A stretch of DNA of 23,103 bases. Source: DASUBN01 sp036263155. GTDB lineage: Bacteria > Pseudomonadota > Gammaproteobacteria > Natronospirales > REEB76. The stretch is taken from assembly GCA_036263155.1 (NCBI GenBank), contig DATAHN010000047.1, positions 1 to 23,103 of the forward strand, given 5' to 3'. A program made the position numbers and the translations under genes. Numbering within the stretch: the stretch's first letter is position 1; every line of letters starts with the position of its first letter. Below, piece by piece: positions 14,845-21,373 of this stretch. Under the pieces are notes generated by a model. The model was given only the letters and a program-made list of their open reading frames with translations, did no database searches and was not told where the DNA came from.

Positions 14845-15624
14845 TCACTGAACCTTCACGGCGGCGATGAACCCGCCATGGGTCCCTGATACGCCGATAT
14901 AGTAGTAGGTACCAGCGGCATGGCCGAAGAGACCGTCGGCATCAGTGCTGCTCTCGAAGGCCATGCCATCAAGCCCGCCATAACAGAGGGGGCCGCCGGA
15001 ACTGGTGACCGAGACGGGAAACAAGTTCTCGCTGGCTTTCTGTCCGATGGTGCCGGAGAGCGAACAGCCATCGGAGTCGCTGCCCGTGAAGGTGCCGTCC
15101 GGCTGGACGGTGAGCGCCAGGGCGACGGAATGGGATCCCACGTAGTAACCCTGCCAATCACCTGCGGCGAGGGCAGGAGTACCCGTGAAAGGGGTGAACG
15201 GATGCAAGGTAAAGCTGGCAGTTATCCCGTTCCCGGTGAAAATACCGGTGATGGCGGTGTCAGACGCGGTGCCGGCGAGGTGGAATACCTGCTTGGTGGT
15301 GCCGTCCTCGAAGTGCAGCCCGACCGGCACGTAGCTGGTGAGTGTGCCCGACAAGGCCGTGCTGCCAGTGAGTCTGGGCAACACATATAGGATGCCTTTG
15401 GTGTCATAGAAGAAGGCATAACCGCCCTTCGTCAGTGCGCCGTAGATGGTGACGCTAGGATCACCGGGGACGGTATAGGACCCGGTCCAGAGACCTTCCA
15501 CGGCGGCGGTGCCGTTGCCGCCGGTCCCGCCACCGCCGCTAGCCGTACCATCGGCTCCGCCTCCGCCGCAGGCGGCGAGGCTGAAAGCGACCATCAGGAG
15601 CAGCGAGACGAAAGAGCAACGCAT
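14845..15624 (-). CDS. Tandem lipoprotein paralogue 1
   Basis: This 259-aa protein has a lipoprotein signal peptide with lipobox LAAC (Cys19). The residue after Cys is Gly, which does not favour inner-membrane retention, so an outer-membrane anchor is likely. A Gly-rich linker follows, then two lobes each opening with a W-x-G-x-Y motif (GLWTGSY and GDWQGYY). Conserved family segments are GGYAFFYD, YVLPRLTGS, DGCSLSGT and AAGTYYYIGVSG. Two further Cys (DGCSL and PLCYG) are shared by all four paralogues and could form a disulphide. It is most similar to paralogue 4. GGGAG six bases before the ATG overlaps a hairpin. Function unknown. Confidence 0.85.
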   Translation of the reverse strand: MRCSFVSLLLMVAFSLAACGGGGADGTASGGGGTGGNGTAAVEGLWTGSYTVPGDPSVTIYGALTKGGYAFFYDTKGILYVLPRLTGSTALSGTLTSYVPVGLHFEDGTTKQVFHLAGTASDTAITGIFTGNGITASFTLHPFTPFTGTPALAAGDWQGYYVGSHSVALALTVQPDGTFTGSDSDGCSLSGTIGQKASENLFPVSVTSSGGPLCYGGLDGMAFESSTDADGLFGHAAGTYYYIGVSGTHGGFIAAVKVQ

Positions 15625-15633
15625 GGAGGACTC

Positions 15634-15651
15634 CCACCGGCATGTCGGTGG
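15634..15651 (-). promoter_or_regulatory. Hairpin beside the ribosome site of lipoprotein 1
   Basis: CCACCG and CGGTGG form a 6-bp stem with a six-base loop. On the minus strand the 3' arm runs into the GGGAG ribosome site of the gene starting at 15624, so folding could limit access to it. Confidence 0.35.
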
Positions 15652-15723
15652 CCAGTATATCCTTGCGATCGGGAGTACCAGCCTATCCAGGCCGTGGCGA
15701 ATTGACTTGGTGCGTCGTGAAAT

Positions 15724-16500
15724 TCATTCGACCTTCACCTCGGCGACGAAGGCGGAATCTTCGCTGAAGCCACCGAGGTAGTAGTAGGTGCCGGGCGCCC
15801 CTTTGAAGTAGCCGTAGGTGTCGTAGATGCTCTCGTAAGCCAGGCCCTTGAAGGTCTTCCCGCACACCGGCTGCGGGCCAGAACTGGTCATCACCATCGA
15901 GAACAGGTCCTCACCGGGCTTGAGCTGGTCGAGGCGACCCGCGAGGCTGCAGCCGAACACGTCATTGCCGCTGATGCGCCCCATGGCATCCACCTGCAAG
16001 CTGACCGCATAGGGGGTGGGGGTGATGTAGTAGCCGCTCCACTGGCCAGCGATGAGGCCCGGTTCACCATCGAAGGCTTCCAGCGGATGGAGTTCGAGTG
16101 GTCCCGACGAGCCGTCATCGTTCTGAAGGTTTCCCGTGATGCCGCTATCGAGTACCGTGGCCTGGAGCCTGTAGGAGGCGCTGCCCCGTCCCGTGGTGAA
16201 GGCGTAACCGAGGGGCGCGAAGGCCTGCACCTCACCCTGGATGTCGAAGCTGCCATCGAAGCGGGGAAGGCGATACATGATGCCGTGGCTGTCGAAGAAG
16301 AACGCGATGCCATCCCTGCGGATGAACGCGACGGCGGGAAGGGAAAAGGCCGCTCCTGGCGCGGCATAGGTGCCGCTCCAGCGTCCTTCCACCATGACCT
16401 CCGTGCTGTCGCTGTCCTGACCCTGGTTGCAGGCGGCGAGGAACGCCATGGATGCCGCAAACAGGACCCCTAGGAGAGCACGGGATTCCCTTCCCTGCAT
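15724..16500 (-). CDS. Tandem lipoprotein paralogue 2
   Basis: This 258-aa protein starts MQGRESRALLGVLFAASMAF with lipobox LAAC. The ATG at 16500 is chosen because GGGAAG lies five bases upstream and the signal peptide begins there; the frame extends to 16521. It is the most divergent of the four but keeps the family pattern: GRWSGTY and GQWSGYY lobe openings, GIAFFFDSHGIMYRLP, FGCSLAGRL, PVCGKTFKGLAY and APGTYYYLGGF. The residue after the lipobox Cys is Asn. It has the best-defined promoter region of the four, with a TATACT -10 box at 16550-16545 and a set of palindromic sites. Paralogue 1 lies 99 bases downstream and may be co-transcribed. Function unknown. Confidence 0.85.
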   Translation of the reverse strand: MQGRESRALLGVLFAASMAFLAACNQGQDSDSTEVMVEGRWSGTYAAPGAAFSLPAVAFIRRDGIAFFFDSHGIMYRLPRFDGSFDIQGEVQAFAPLGYAFTTGRGSASYRLQATVLDSGITGNLQNDDGSSGPLELHPLEAFDGEPGLIAGQWSGYYITPTPYAVSLQVDAMGRISGNDVFGCSLAGRLDQLKPGEDLFSMVMTSSGPQPVCGKTFKGLAYESIYDTYGYFKGAPGTYYYLGGFSEDSAFVAEVKVE

Positions 16501-16544
16501 GTGCACTTCCCTTTGTGGCACATGACGATCCGAGCTCGAACGGA

Positions 16545-16620
16545 AGTATAGACCAGAACTTAGGGATTAAATTCCCAAAGACATGTAACCCTGTGTTTCA
16601 TGTCTGAACGATGACATGTC
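16545..16620 (-). promoter_or_regulatory. Lipoprotein 2 promoter with palindromic operator cluster
   Basis: The minus-strand -10 box TATACT lies at 16550-16545 with no good -35 box. In the -35 region sits GGGATTAAATTCCC (16563-16576). Further upstream are three CATG-centred sites: AGACATGT (16579-16586), CATGTCT (16599-16605) and GACATGTC (16613-16620), with centres 17 and 16 bases apart. This looks like a regulated promoter. Confidence 0.5.
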
Positions 16621-16703
16621 GGAAAGGCGAGAGGTCCGGCGCTAGACAAGGGGGATCTGCGGAGACTGAAGAAGCATGCGCGGCCAAGGCGCTGGGATCA
16701 GTG
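16621..16703. other. Gap between lipoprotein genes 3 and 2
   Basis: No gene and no clear terminator was found in this stretch between the end of paralogue 3 and the operator cluster of paralogue 2. Confidence 0.4.
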
Positions 16704-17453
16704 TCACTGGGCCTGGAATTCCGCCACGAAGGCGCCCTTATCGCTATGCGCTGTGACGTAGTAGTAGGTCCCGGCGGCATGGCCGAAAAGATCGAGGTCG
16801 TCGTGACTGCTCTTGTAAGCAAGCCCGGTCATGCTGCCAGCGCAGATCTGGCTCGCACCGGTGGAATGGACGGCCACCGAGAACAGATCCTTGCCCGCGT
16901 CTAGCAAAGTGAGTTTACCCGTGATGGCGCAGCCATAGGCATCATGGCCGATGACGTCGCCGGCCGCGCTCACCGTCCATGCGACATTGGACGGGATGGC
17001 GCCACCGATGTAGTTGCCAGACCAAGTGCCGGCAACGATGTCCACCTGACCGGTGGTGGGCGTGGTGGGCTTCAACTGGAAGTCAGCAAAGGCACCATTC
17101 ACGAACACCTTGCCGCTCATCTGGCCGCTGGAGACGTCGCCCTTGATACCCGCAGGCAAGGAGACATCTCCGCCCGTGAAGACAAAGCTATAGGGCGGGT
17201 AGAGGGTAGACGTGCTGTCCAGTTTGCCGCCGACGATGGGAGGCACGACGAACAGGAACCCGTCATGGTCATAGAAGAATGCGGGACCGCCGTCCTCGAC
17301 TACGCCCTGGAAGGGCTCATCGGTGAAAGGAGAGACTGGTTGCCAGGTGCCTTTCCATACACCACCGATATTCAGGACATCGCTACCGCCACCGCAGGCA
17401 GCAAGCGCCGCAAGTACGACTGCGCTCGGCAACAGCCTGGACATGGTCTTCAT
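16704..17453 (-). CDS. Tandem lipoprotein paralogue 3
   Basis: This 249-aa protein starts MKTMSRLLPSAVVLAALAAC, giving a lipobox LAAC followed by Gly. It has the shortest linker of the set. Family segments are GVWKGTW, GGPAFFYDHDGFLFVVP, GTWSGNY, YGCAITGKL, QICAGSMTGLAY and AAGTYYYVTAHS. AGGAAGG upstream of the ATG supports the start. It begins 27 bases after the end of paralogue 4 on the same strand, so the two very likely form an operon. The conserved C-terminal GTYYY region and the Cys pair argue that the fold is shared although identity to the others is modest. Function unknown. Confidence 0.85.
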   Translation of the reverse strand: MKTMSRLLPSAVVLAALAACGGGSDVLNIGGVWKGTWQPVSPFTDEPFQGVVEDGGPAFFYDHDGFLFVVPPIVGGKLDSTSTLYPPYSFVFTGGDVSLPAGIKGDVSSGQMSGKVFVNGAFADFQLKPTTPTTGQVDIVAGTWSGNYIGGAIPSNVAWTVSAAGDVIGHDAYGCAITGKLTLLDAGKDLFSVAVHSTGASQICAGSMTGLAYKSSHDDLDLFGHAAGTYYYVTAHSDKGAFVAEFQAQ

Positions 17454-17480
17454 GTGGTTACCCCCCTTCCTGGAGCAGTA

Positions 17481-18278
17481 TCAGAACTTCAGTTCGGCGG
17501 CGAAGGCGCCCTGGGAACTGGAGACGCCGACATAGAGATAGTTGCCGGCGGCGTTGCCGAACAGGTTGCCGATGTCCTCATCGGTCACGAACCCCAGGCC
17601 CGTCATGTCACCGGCACAGGCTCCGGAAGAACCGCTGCTCTTGACGGTGACTGCGACCAGGAAGGGCGCTGACTGGATCTTGGTGAGGGTGCCCACCAGG
17701 TTGCAGCCGTTCGCATCGGTGCCGGCGAACACGCCGCTGGACTGGACGGTGAGCGCCACCGCGGCGCTGCCGGATCCAAAGTAGAAGCCCTGCATGTTGC
17801 CGGCGAGATCCGCGATATCCACTACACCCGTGGACTGGGTGACGAGCGGCGTGAGCGCGAAACTGCCGGTCTCACCGTTGCCGGAGAAAGTGCCGGTGAT
17901 GGAAGTATTCGAGGCAGTGCCGGTGAGACTGAAATCCTCCTTGCTGTGACCGTCGGGGAAGGTGGTGCCGAAGGTGGCATACGCGGTGAGCGTGCCACTC
18001 AGGGTGGTGCTGCCGGTCAGCTTGGGCAGCACGTAGATGTTCCCGAACTCGTCATAGAAGAAGGCATATCCGCCCTGGGCGACCGCAGCGATGATCGGCG
18101 TGGAACCGGATTGCCCGTTGATGGTGTAGGACCCGAACCAGACGCCCTGCACCGCAGCCGTAGTGGGCGGCGGATTATTGCCGCCGCCGTTGCCATAGGC
18201 GCCTGAGGTGCCGCTGCCGCAGGCGACGAGGAGCGCGGCAAGGAAGGTGAGACCCAGGCGAAGCATGAATCTGTACAC
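17481..18278 (-). CDS. Tandem lipoprotein paralogue 4
   Basis: This 265-aa protein begins at a GTG (MYRFMLRLGLTFLAALLVAC) with GGAG seven bases upstream; an in-frame ATG four codons later lacks such a site. The lipobox is LVAC, followed by Gly. A Gly/Asn/Pro linker leads to GVWFGSY, GGYAFFYDEFGNIYVLP, LTGSTTLSGTL, NMQGFYF, NGCNLVGTL, GACAGDMTGLGF and AAGNYLYVGVSS. It is close to paralogue 1 over the first lobe, pointing to a fairly recent duplication. It is the first gene of the likely operon with paralogue 3, and is divergent from the phage small-terminase gene 110 bases away. Function unknown. Confidence 0.85.
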   Translation of the reverse strand: MYRFMLRLGLTFLAALLVACGSGTSGAYGNGGGNNPPPTTAAVQGVWFGSYTINGQSGSTPIIAAVAQGGYAFFYDEFGNIYVLPKLTGSTTLSGTLTAYATFGTTFPDGHSKEDFSLTGTASNTSITGTFSGNGETGSFALTPLVTQSTGVVDIADLAGNMQGFYFGSGSAAVALTVQSSGVFAGTDANGCNLVGTLTKIQSAPFLVAVTVKSSGSSGACAGDMTGLGFVTDEDIGNLFGNAAGNYLYVGVSSSQGAFAAELKF

Positions 18279-18363
18279 GGCGGTTCTCCAGGGGAAGCCG
18301 ATCCCGACATAACTTTAACGCATCCAAGACTGACATACATACGCGTCTTGCCGGCGGGCAGCA

Positions 18364-18377
18364 GGATGCGACACATC
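18364..18377. repeat. Short direct repeat shared with 1635-1648
   Basis: GGATGCGACACATC occurs here, 11 bases before the small terminase ATG, and again at 1635-1648, in the same orientation, 16.7 kb apart. The match extends to 16 of 17 bases. A match this short is expected about once by chance in a window of this size, so its value rests only on its position at both edges of the non-phage block. Confidence 0.3.
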
Positions 18378-18388
18378 TACGGCGGCAT

Positions 18389-18658
18389 ATGAAGAAGAAA
18401 GCGGCAGGGAAAACCGCGCGGGCGCGGGCAGAGATACAGGGGATGCGGGAGATCGCCCAGCAGCACGCGGTCCACGCGCTGAGGAAGCTGGTGACGCTGA
18501 TCGACAGCAAGAACGAGCGGGTGGCGCTCTCCGCAGCACAGACGGTTCTGGACCGGGCCCACGGCAAGGTGGCCCAGGCCATGAACCTGAAGGGTCCCGA
18601 GGGCGGGCTGACGGTGAAGATCGTGCGCTTCAGAGAGGAAGGCGGACATGCAGAGTGA
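18389..18658 (+). CDS. Putative phage small terminase subunit
   Basis: This 89-aa protein has a basic start (MKKKAAGKTARARAEIQGMR) followed by a helical section LRKLVTLIDSKNERVALSAA and LDRAHGKVAQ. That pattern is common in small proteins encoded directly before large terminases. They are thought to recognise phage DNA and present it to the large subunit. The assignment rests on position (two genes before TerL, same strand) and this helical pattern. No strong ribosome site was found at the ATG at 18389. Its stop overlaps the next gene by 11 bases, showing a compact phage operon. Confidence 0.6.
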   Translation: MKKKAAGKTARARAEIQGMREIAQQHAVHALRKLVTLIDSKNERVALSAAQTVLDRAHGKVAQAMNLKGPEGGLTVKIVRFREEGGHAE

Positions 18659-18932
18659 ACAAGAGATCGAGGCCTGCGGCTGGTGCAAGGGCGACGGCAA
18701 GGACCACGCGACGCTGGGGATGGCGCTGGTGCGGTACTGTCCGCGTTGCGCCGGCAGCGGGAGGGTGTACGTGACGAGCCGTGAATCCACCACGGGCCGG
18801 CGGCGGGTATACAAAGGTCCCGCGCCTAAGCCGGCCGTGATCGCCGCGAGACAGCAACAAGAGCTCACCGAGGCGCTGCAGAAACCGAAGAACCGCAACC
18901 GGAGGAAGGATGGCCGAAGTCACGCTGCCTAA
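18648..18932 (+). CDS. Zinc-ribbon protein in terminase operon
   Basis: This 94-aa protein has two CxxC pairs, CGWC (about residues 10-13) and CPRC (about 31-34), spaced as in a zinc ribbon or DnaJ-type zinc finger (the second is followed by GSG). The C-terminal half is basic (RRRVYKGPAPKP and KPKNRNRRKDGR), consistent with nucleic-acid binding. It overlaps the gene before by 11 bases and TerL by 23 bases. I do not recognise a named family. A role in packaging or in late gene control is possible but not shown. Confidence 0.7.
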   Translation: MQSEQEIEACGWCKGDGKDHATLGMALVRYCPRCAGSGRVYVTSRESTTGRRRVYKGPAPKPAVIAARQQQELTEALQKPKNRNRRKDGRSHAA

Positions 18933-20208
18933 CGGCTGGCGGCCACGCACGCACCAGCGGCAGCTGTGGGACTACCTGGAAGGCGGCGGCAAGCGGGCGG
19001 TGGCGGTGTGGCACCGGCGTGCGGGCAAGGATTCCACCGCCATCAACTGGACGGCGGTGGCGGCGCATCAGCGCGTCGGCACTTACTGGCACATGCTGCC
19101 GACCGCGACCCAGGGGCGGATGGTGGTGTGGGAGGGGCGCGATGGCGAGGGCCGGCGTCTCATAGACCAGGCGTTCCCCCCCAGCCTCAGGCTGAGCGAA
19201 CGCAACGACCGCATGACGATGGAGTTGAAGTGTGGATCAGTATGGCAGGTGGTGGGATCGGACAATTACGACCGACTGGTGGGAGCCAACCCCGTCGGGG
19301 TGGTGTTTAGCGAGTGGAGCCTCACCGATCCGCGTGCTTGGGACTATGTGCGACCGATTCTCGCTCAGAACGGCGGATGGGCGGTTTTTGTCTATACCCC
19401 GCGCGGGAAGAACCACGGGTCCGAGCTCTACGACATCGCCCGTCATCATGGAGACTGGTTCGCTGAGAAGCTAGGCGTCGAGGATACCGGCATCCTGAAG
19501 CCCGAGGTGGTGGCGGCGGAGCGGGCGAGCGGGATGAGCGAGGCGCTGGTGCAGCAGGAGTACTACTGCTCCTTCGAGGCGGCGAGCGAGGGCAGCTACT
19601 ACGGCAAGCTGCTGGAGCAGGCCGAACAGGCGGGGAGGCTGACACGGGTGCCGTGGCAGCCGGAACTCGCGGTGGATACCTGGTGGGACCTCGGTATCGG
19701 CGACAGCACGGCGGTCTGGTTCAGCCAGCGGGCGGGACTCGAGCATCACTTCATCGACTACTACGAGTGCAGTGGCGAGGGCTTGGCCCACTACGCCAAG
19801 GTGCTGCAGGAGAAGGGCTACGTGTATGGCGTTCACTGGGCGCCCCACGACATCGAAGCGCGGGAGCTGGGCACCGGCAAGTCGCGCCTGGAGGTGGCGA
19901 AAGGCCTCGGACTCCACTTCAAGGTGGCGCCGCGGCTGTCGGTGGAGGACGGGATCGAGGCGGTGCGCAACCTCCTGCCGCGGGCCTGGTTCGACGCGGA
20001 ACACTGCCGGCAGGGGTTGCGCGCGCTCAAGAGCTACCATCGGGATTTCAACGAGCGGCGGCAGGCCTACCTTCCGCATCCTGTGCATGACTGGGCGTCG
20101 CACGGAGCAGATGCATTCCGCACCGGTGCGGTGACGGTAAAGAAGGCAGCTTCTGTCACCAGCGCGCCTCGACGATCGAGACACAGAGGTTCATTCATGG
20201 GACGGTGA
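18910..20208 (+). CDS. terL: Phage terminase large subunit (TerL)
   Basis: This 432-aa protein is the ATP-driven packaging motor and nuclease that cuts concatemeric phage DNA and pumps it into the procapsid through the portal. The ATPase domain has a Walker A variant HRRAGKDS (35-42), as in many TerL proteins, and a Walker B region VVFSEW (131-136) with the catalytic Glu. The nuclease domain begins around VDTWWDLGIGDSTAVW, where Asp260 is a likely metal ligand, and continues to HDWASHGADAFR near the C-terminus, another acidic motif typical of the RNase H-like fold. The length is normal and no frameshift is seen, so the protein appears functional. GGAGG upstream supports the ATG at 18910. Confidence 0.93.
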   Translation: MAEVTLPNGWRPRTHQRQLWDYLEGGGKRAVAVWHRRAGKDSTAINWTAVAAHQRVGTYWHMLPTATQGRMVVWEGRDGEGRRLIDQAFPPSLRLSERNDRMTMELKCGSVWQVVGSDNYDRLVGANPVGVVFSEWSLTDPRAWDYVRPILAQNGGWAVFVYTPRGKNHGSELYDIARHHGDWFAEKLGVEDTGILKPEVVAAERASGMSEALVQQEYYCSFEAASEGSYYGKLLEQAEQAGRLTRVPWQPELAVDTWWDLGIGDSTAVWFSQRAGLEHHFIDYYECSGEGLAHYAKVLQEKGYVYGVHWAPHDIEARELGTGKSRLEVAKGLGLHFKVAPRLSVEDGIEAVRNLLPRAWFDAEHCRQGLRALKSYHRDFNERRQAYLPHPVHDWASHGADAFRTGAVTVKKAASVTSAPRRSRHRGSFMGR

Positions 20209-20340
20209 CGATTTGACCCCCAGGCGGGCTTATGTCGCGTGGCCTCCGGCAATCGGCTCAAATGTGATTCACGGCACTTTAGGCGCGGTGTCAAAAGGCG
20301 ATAAGGGAGCTAACCATTGGAGACTAAGGAAGGCGACACC

Positions 20341-20553
20341 ATGGCCCAGGTGATCAAACTCGTGCCGGCAGGGACATTGCCGGCGAAAGATGTCCTGGCG
20401 GACGCGGAGTCCGTCGGCCTCACCGATGCGGTGGTGCTCGGCTGGGACAAGGCCGGGAACATGTATTTCAAGAGTTCTTATGCGGATGGCCCGAACGTGC
20501 TGTGGCTGCTGGAACAGGCGCGGGACGCGGTACTGGAAGCGGGGCGAGAATAA
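20341..20553 (+). CDS. Small phage protein between TerL and portal (70 aa)
   Basis: The protein starts MAQVIKLVPAGTLPAKDVLA at the ATG at 20341, with GGAAGG eight bases upstream; the frame extends to a TTG at 20317 without support. The segments VVLGWDKAGNMYFKSSYADG and NVLWLLEQARDAVL resemble a short uncharacterised protein I recall as frequent in tailed-phage packaging regions; this is recognition by pattern only. It has no signal peptide or membrane segment. It lies 132 bases after TerL, a gap in which I see no other feature, and is followed by a long hairpin. Confidence 0.72.
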   Translation: MAQVIKLVPAGTLPAKDVLADAESVGLTDAVVLGWDKAGNMYFKSSYADGPNVLWLLEQARDAVLEAGRE

Positions 20554-20574
20554 GCCAGTCGAGCACGAAGCAAG

Positions 20575-20622
20575 AACCCCACGCCTGAGCCGCTTTCGCT
20601 GGATCGCGACCGGCGTGGGGTT
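20575..20622. terminator. Candidate terminator, 11-bp arms
   Basis: AACCCCACGCC (20575-20585) and GGCGTGGGGTT (20612-20622) pair perfectly around a 26-base loop and are followed by GTTC. It lies between the 70-aa phage gene and the convergent GFA gene, so it may terminate either. The T-run is short and the loop large. Confidence 0.5.
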
Positions 20623-20654
20623 GTTCATGGACAAGAGGCGGGACTATCCCTCTC

Positions 20655-21089
20655 TCATTCGGCGATGGTGGCGCCCGAACCGCCCATCTCCTTGGGCAGG
20701 TCCTTCATCTTGGGCAGACCGTCATGCATGTGCAGACGGGTCTCCTGGTAGTTCACGTGGACGCCGGCCTGGTACGGGAAGCCCGGGATGACCGCAGCGT
20801 AGATGTCCACCAGGTTCCAATGCGGATGGTCCGTGAAGAGATGACCACCACAGGTCTTGCACCACTTGCGGGCGCTACGGGGAGTCTTGTTGAACGTGCC
20901 GATGTTGTCGGCGCCGCGGGTGATCTTCAACGCTTCGGGCTTCCAGAGCGTGAAGGCATTGACCGGGCCTGCCGACCAATGACGGCATGATTCGCAATGG
21001 CAATATCCCGCGCCGGCGGGCTCGCCGGCGACGGTGAACTGCACCGCGCCACAAAAACAGCTGCCTGCATAGCTCTTTGCTTCGCTCAT
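20655..21089 (-). CDS. GFA/CENP-V-like zinc protein
   Basis: This 144-aa protein belongs to the GFA family (named from glutathione-dependent formaldehyde-activating enzyme), which binds zinc through a set of cysteines. Those visible are Cys11 and Cys13 (GSCFCGAVQF), Cys30, Cys32 and Cys35 (YCHCESCRHW), and Cys77 and Cys80 (WCKTCGGHLF). All positions expected for the fold seem present. Most members have no proven reaction, and formaldehyde scavenging should not be assumed. The ATG at 21089 has GAGGG upstream. The gene is on the minus strand inside a plus-strand phage operon, which marks it as an acquired insertion. No clear promoter was found in the 284-base gap upstream. Confidence 0.92.
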   Translation of the reverse strand: MSEAKSYAGSCFCGAVQFTVAGEPAGAGYCHCESCRHWSAGPVNAFTLWKPEALKITRGADNIGTFNKTPRSARKWCKTCGGHLFTDHPHWNLVDIYAAVIPGFPYQAGVHVNYQETRLHMHDGLPKMKDLPKEMGGSGATIAE

Positions 21090-21373
21090 GATTCTCAATC
21101 CCTCTGTGGTGATGAACGTTAGGTGAAAGGTGCCTGCCGGTGACGGCCACCAATCGACAAGGGCCGCAGACCCCTCCGCGGTTGGCGATATTGTCGCCAC
21201 TGGCATGCCGGGGTTCCGAAAAAGTCGTCTTATCTGATCAAAACCGTGACAAGTGAGATCAAGAGCCAGCCGGTTTAAACCAGGGGGACCGCGTTCCCCG
21301 CCATGGCAGGGCCCCTGCGACACAGGACAGGAACCGGTGGATGCTTATTCCCGAGGAGAGGCAGCGGGGACGA

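Noticed and set aside
21229..21242. Second FNR-like site upstream of the GFA gene
   Set aside because: Only the right half (GATCAA) matches; the left half does not.
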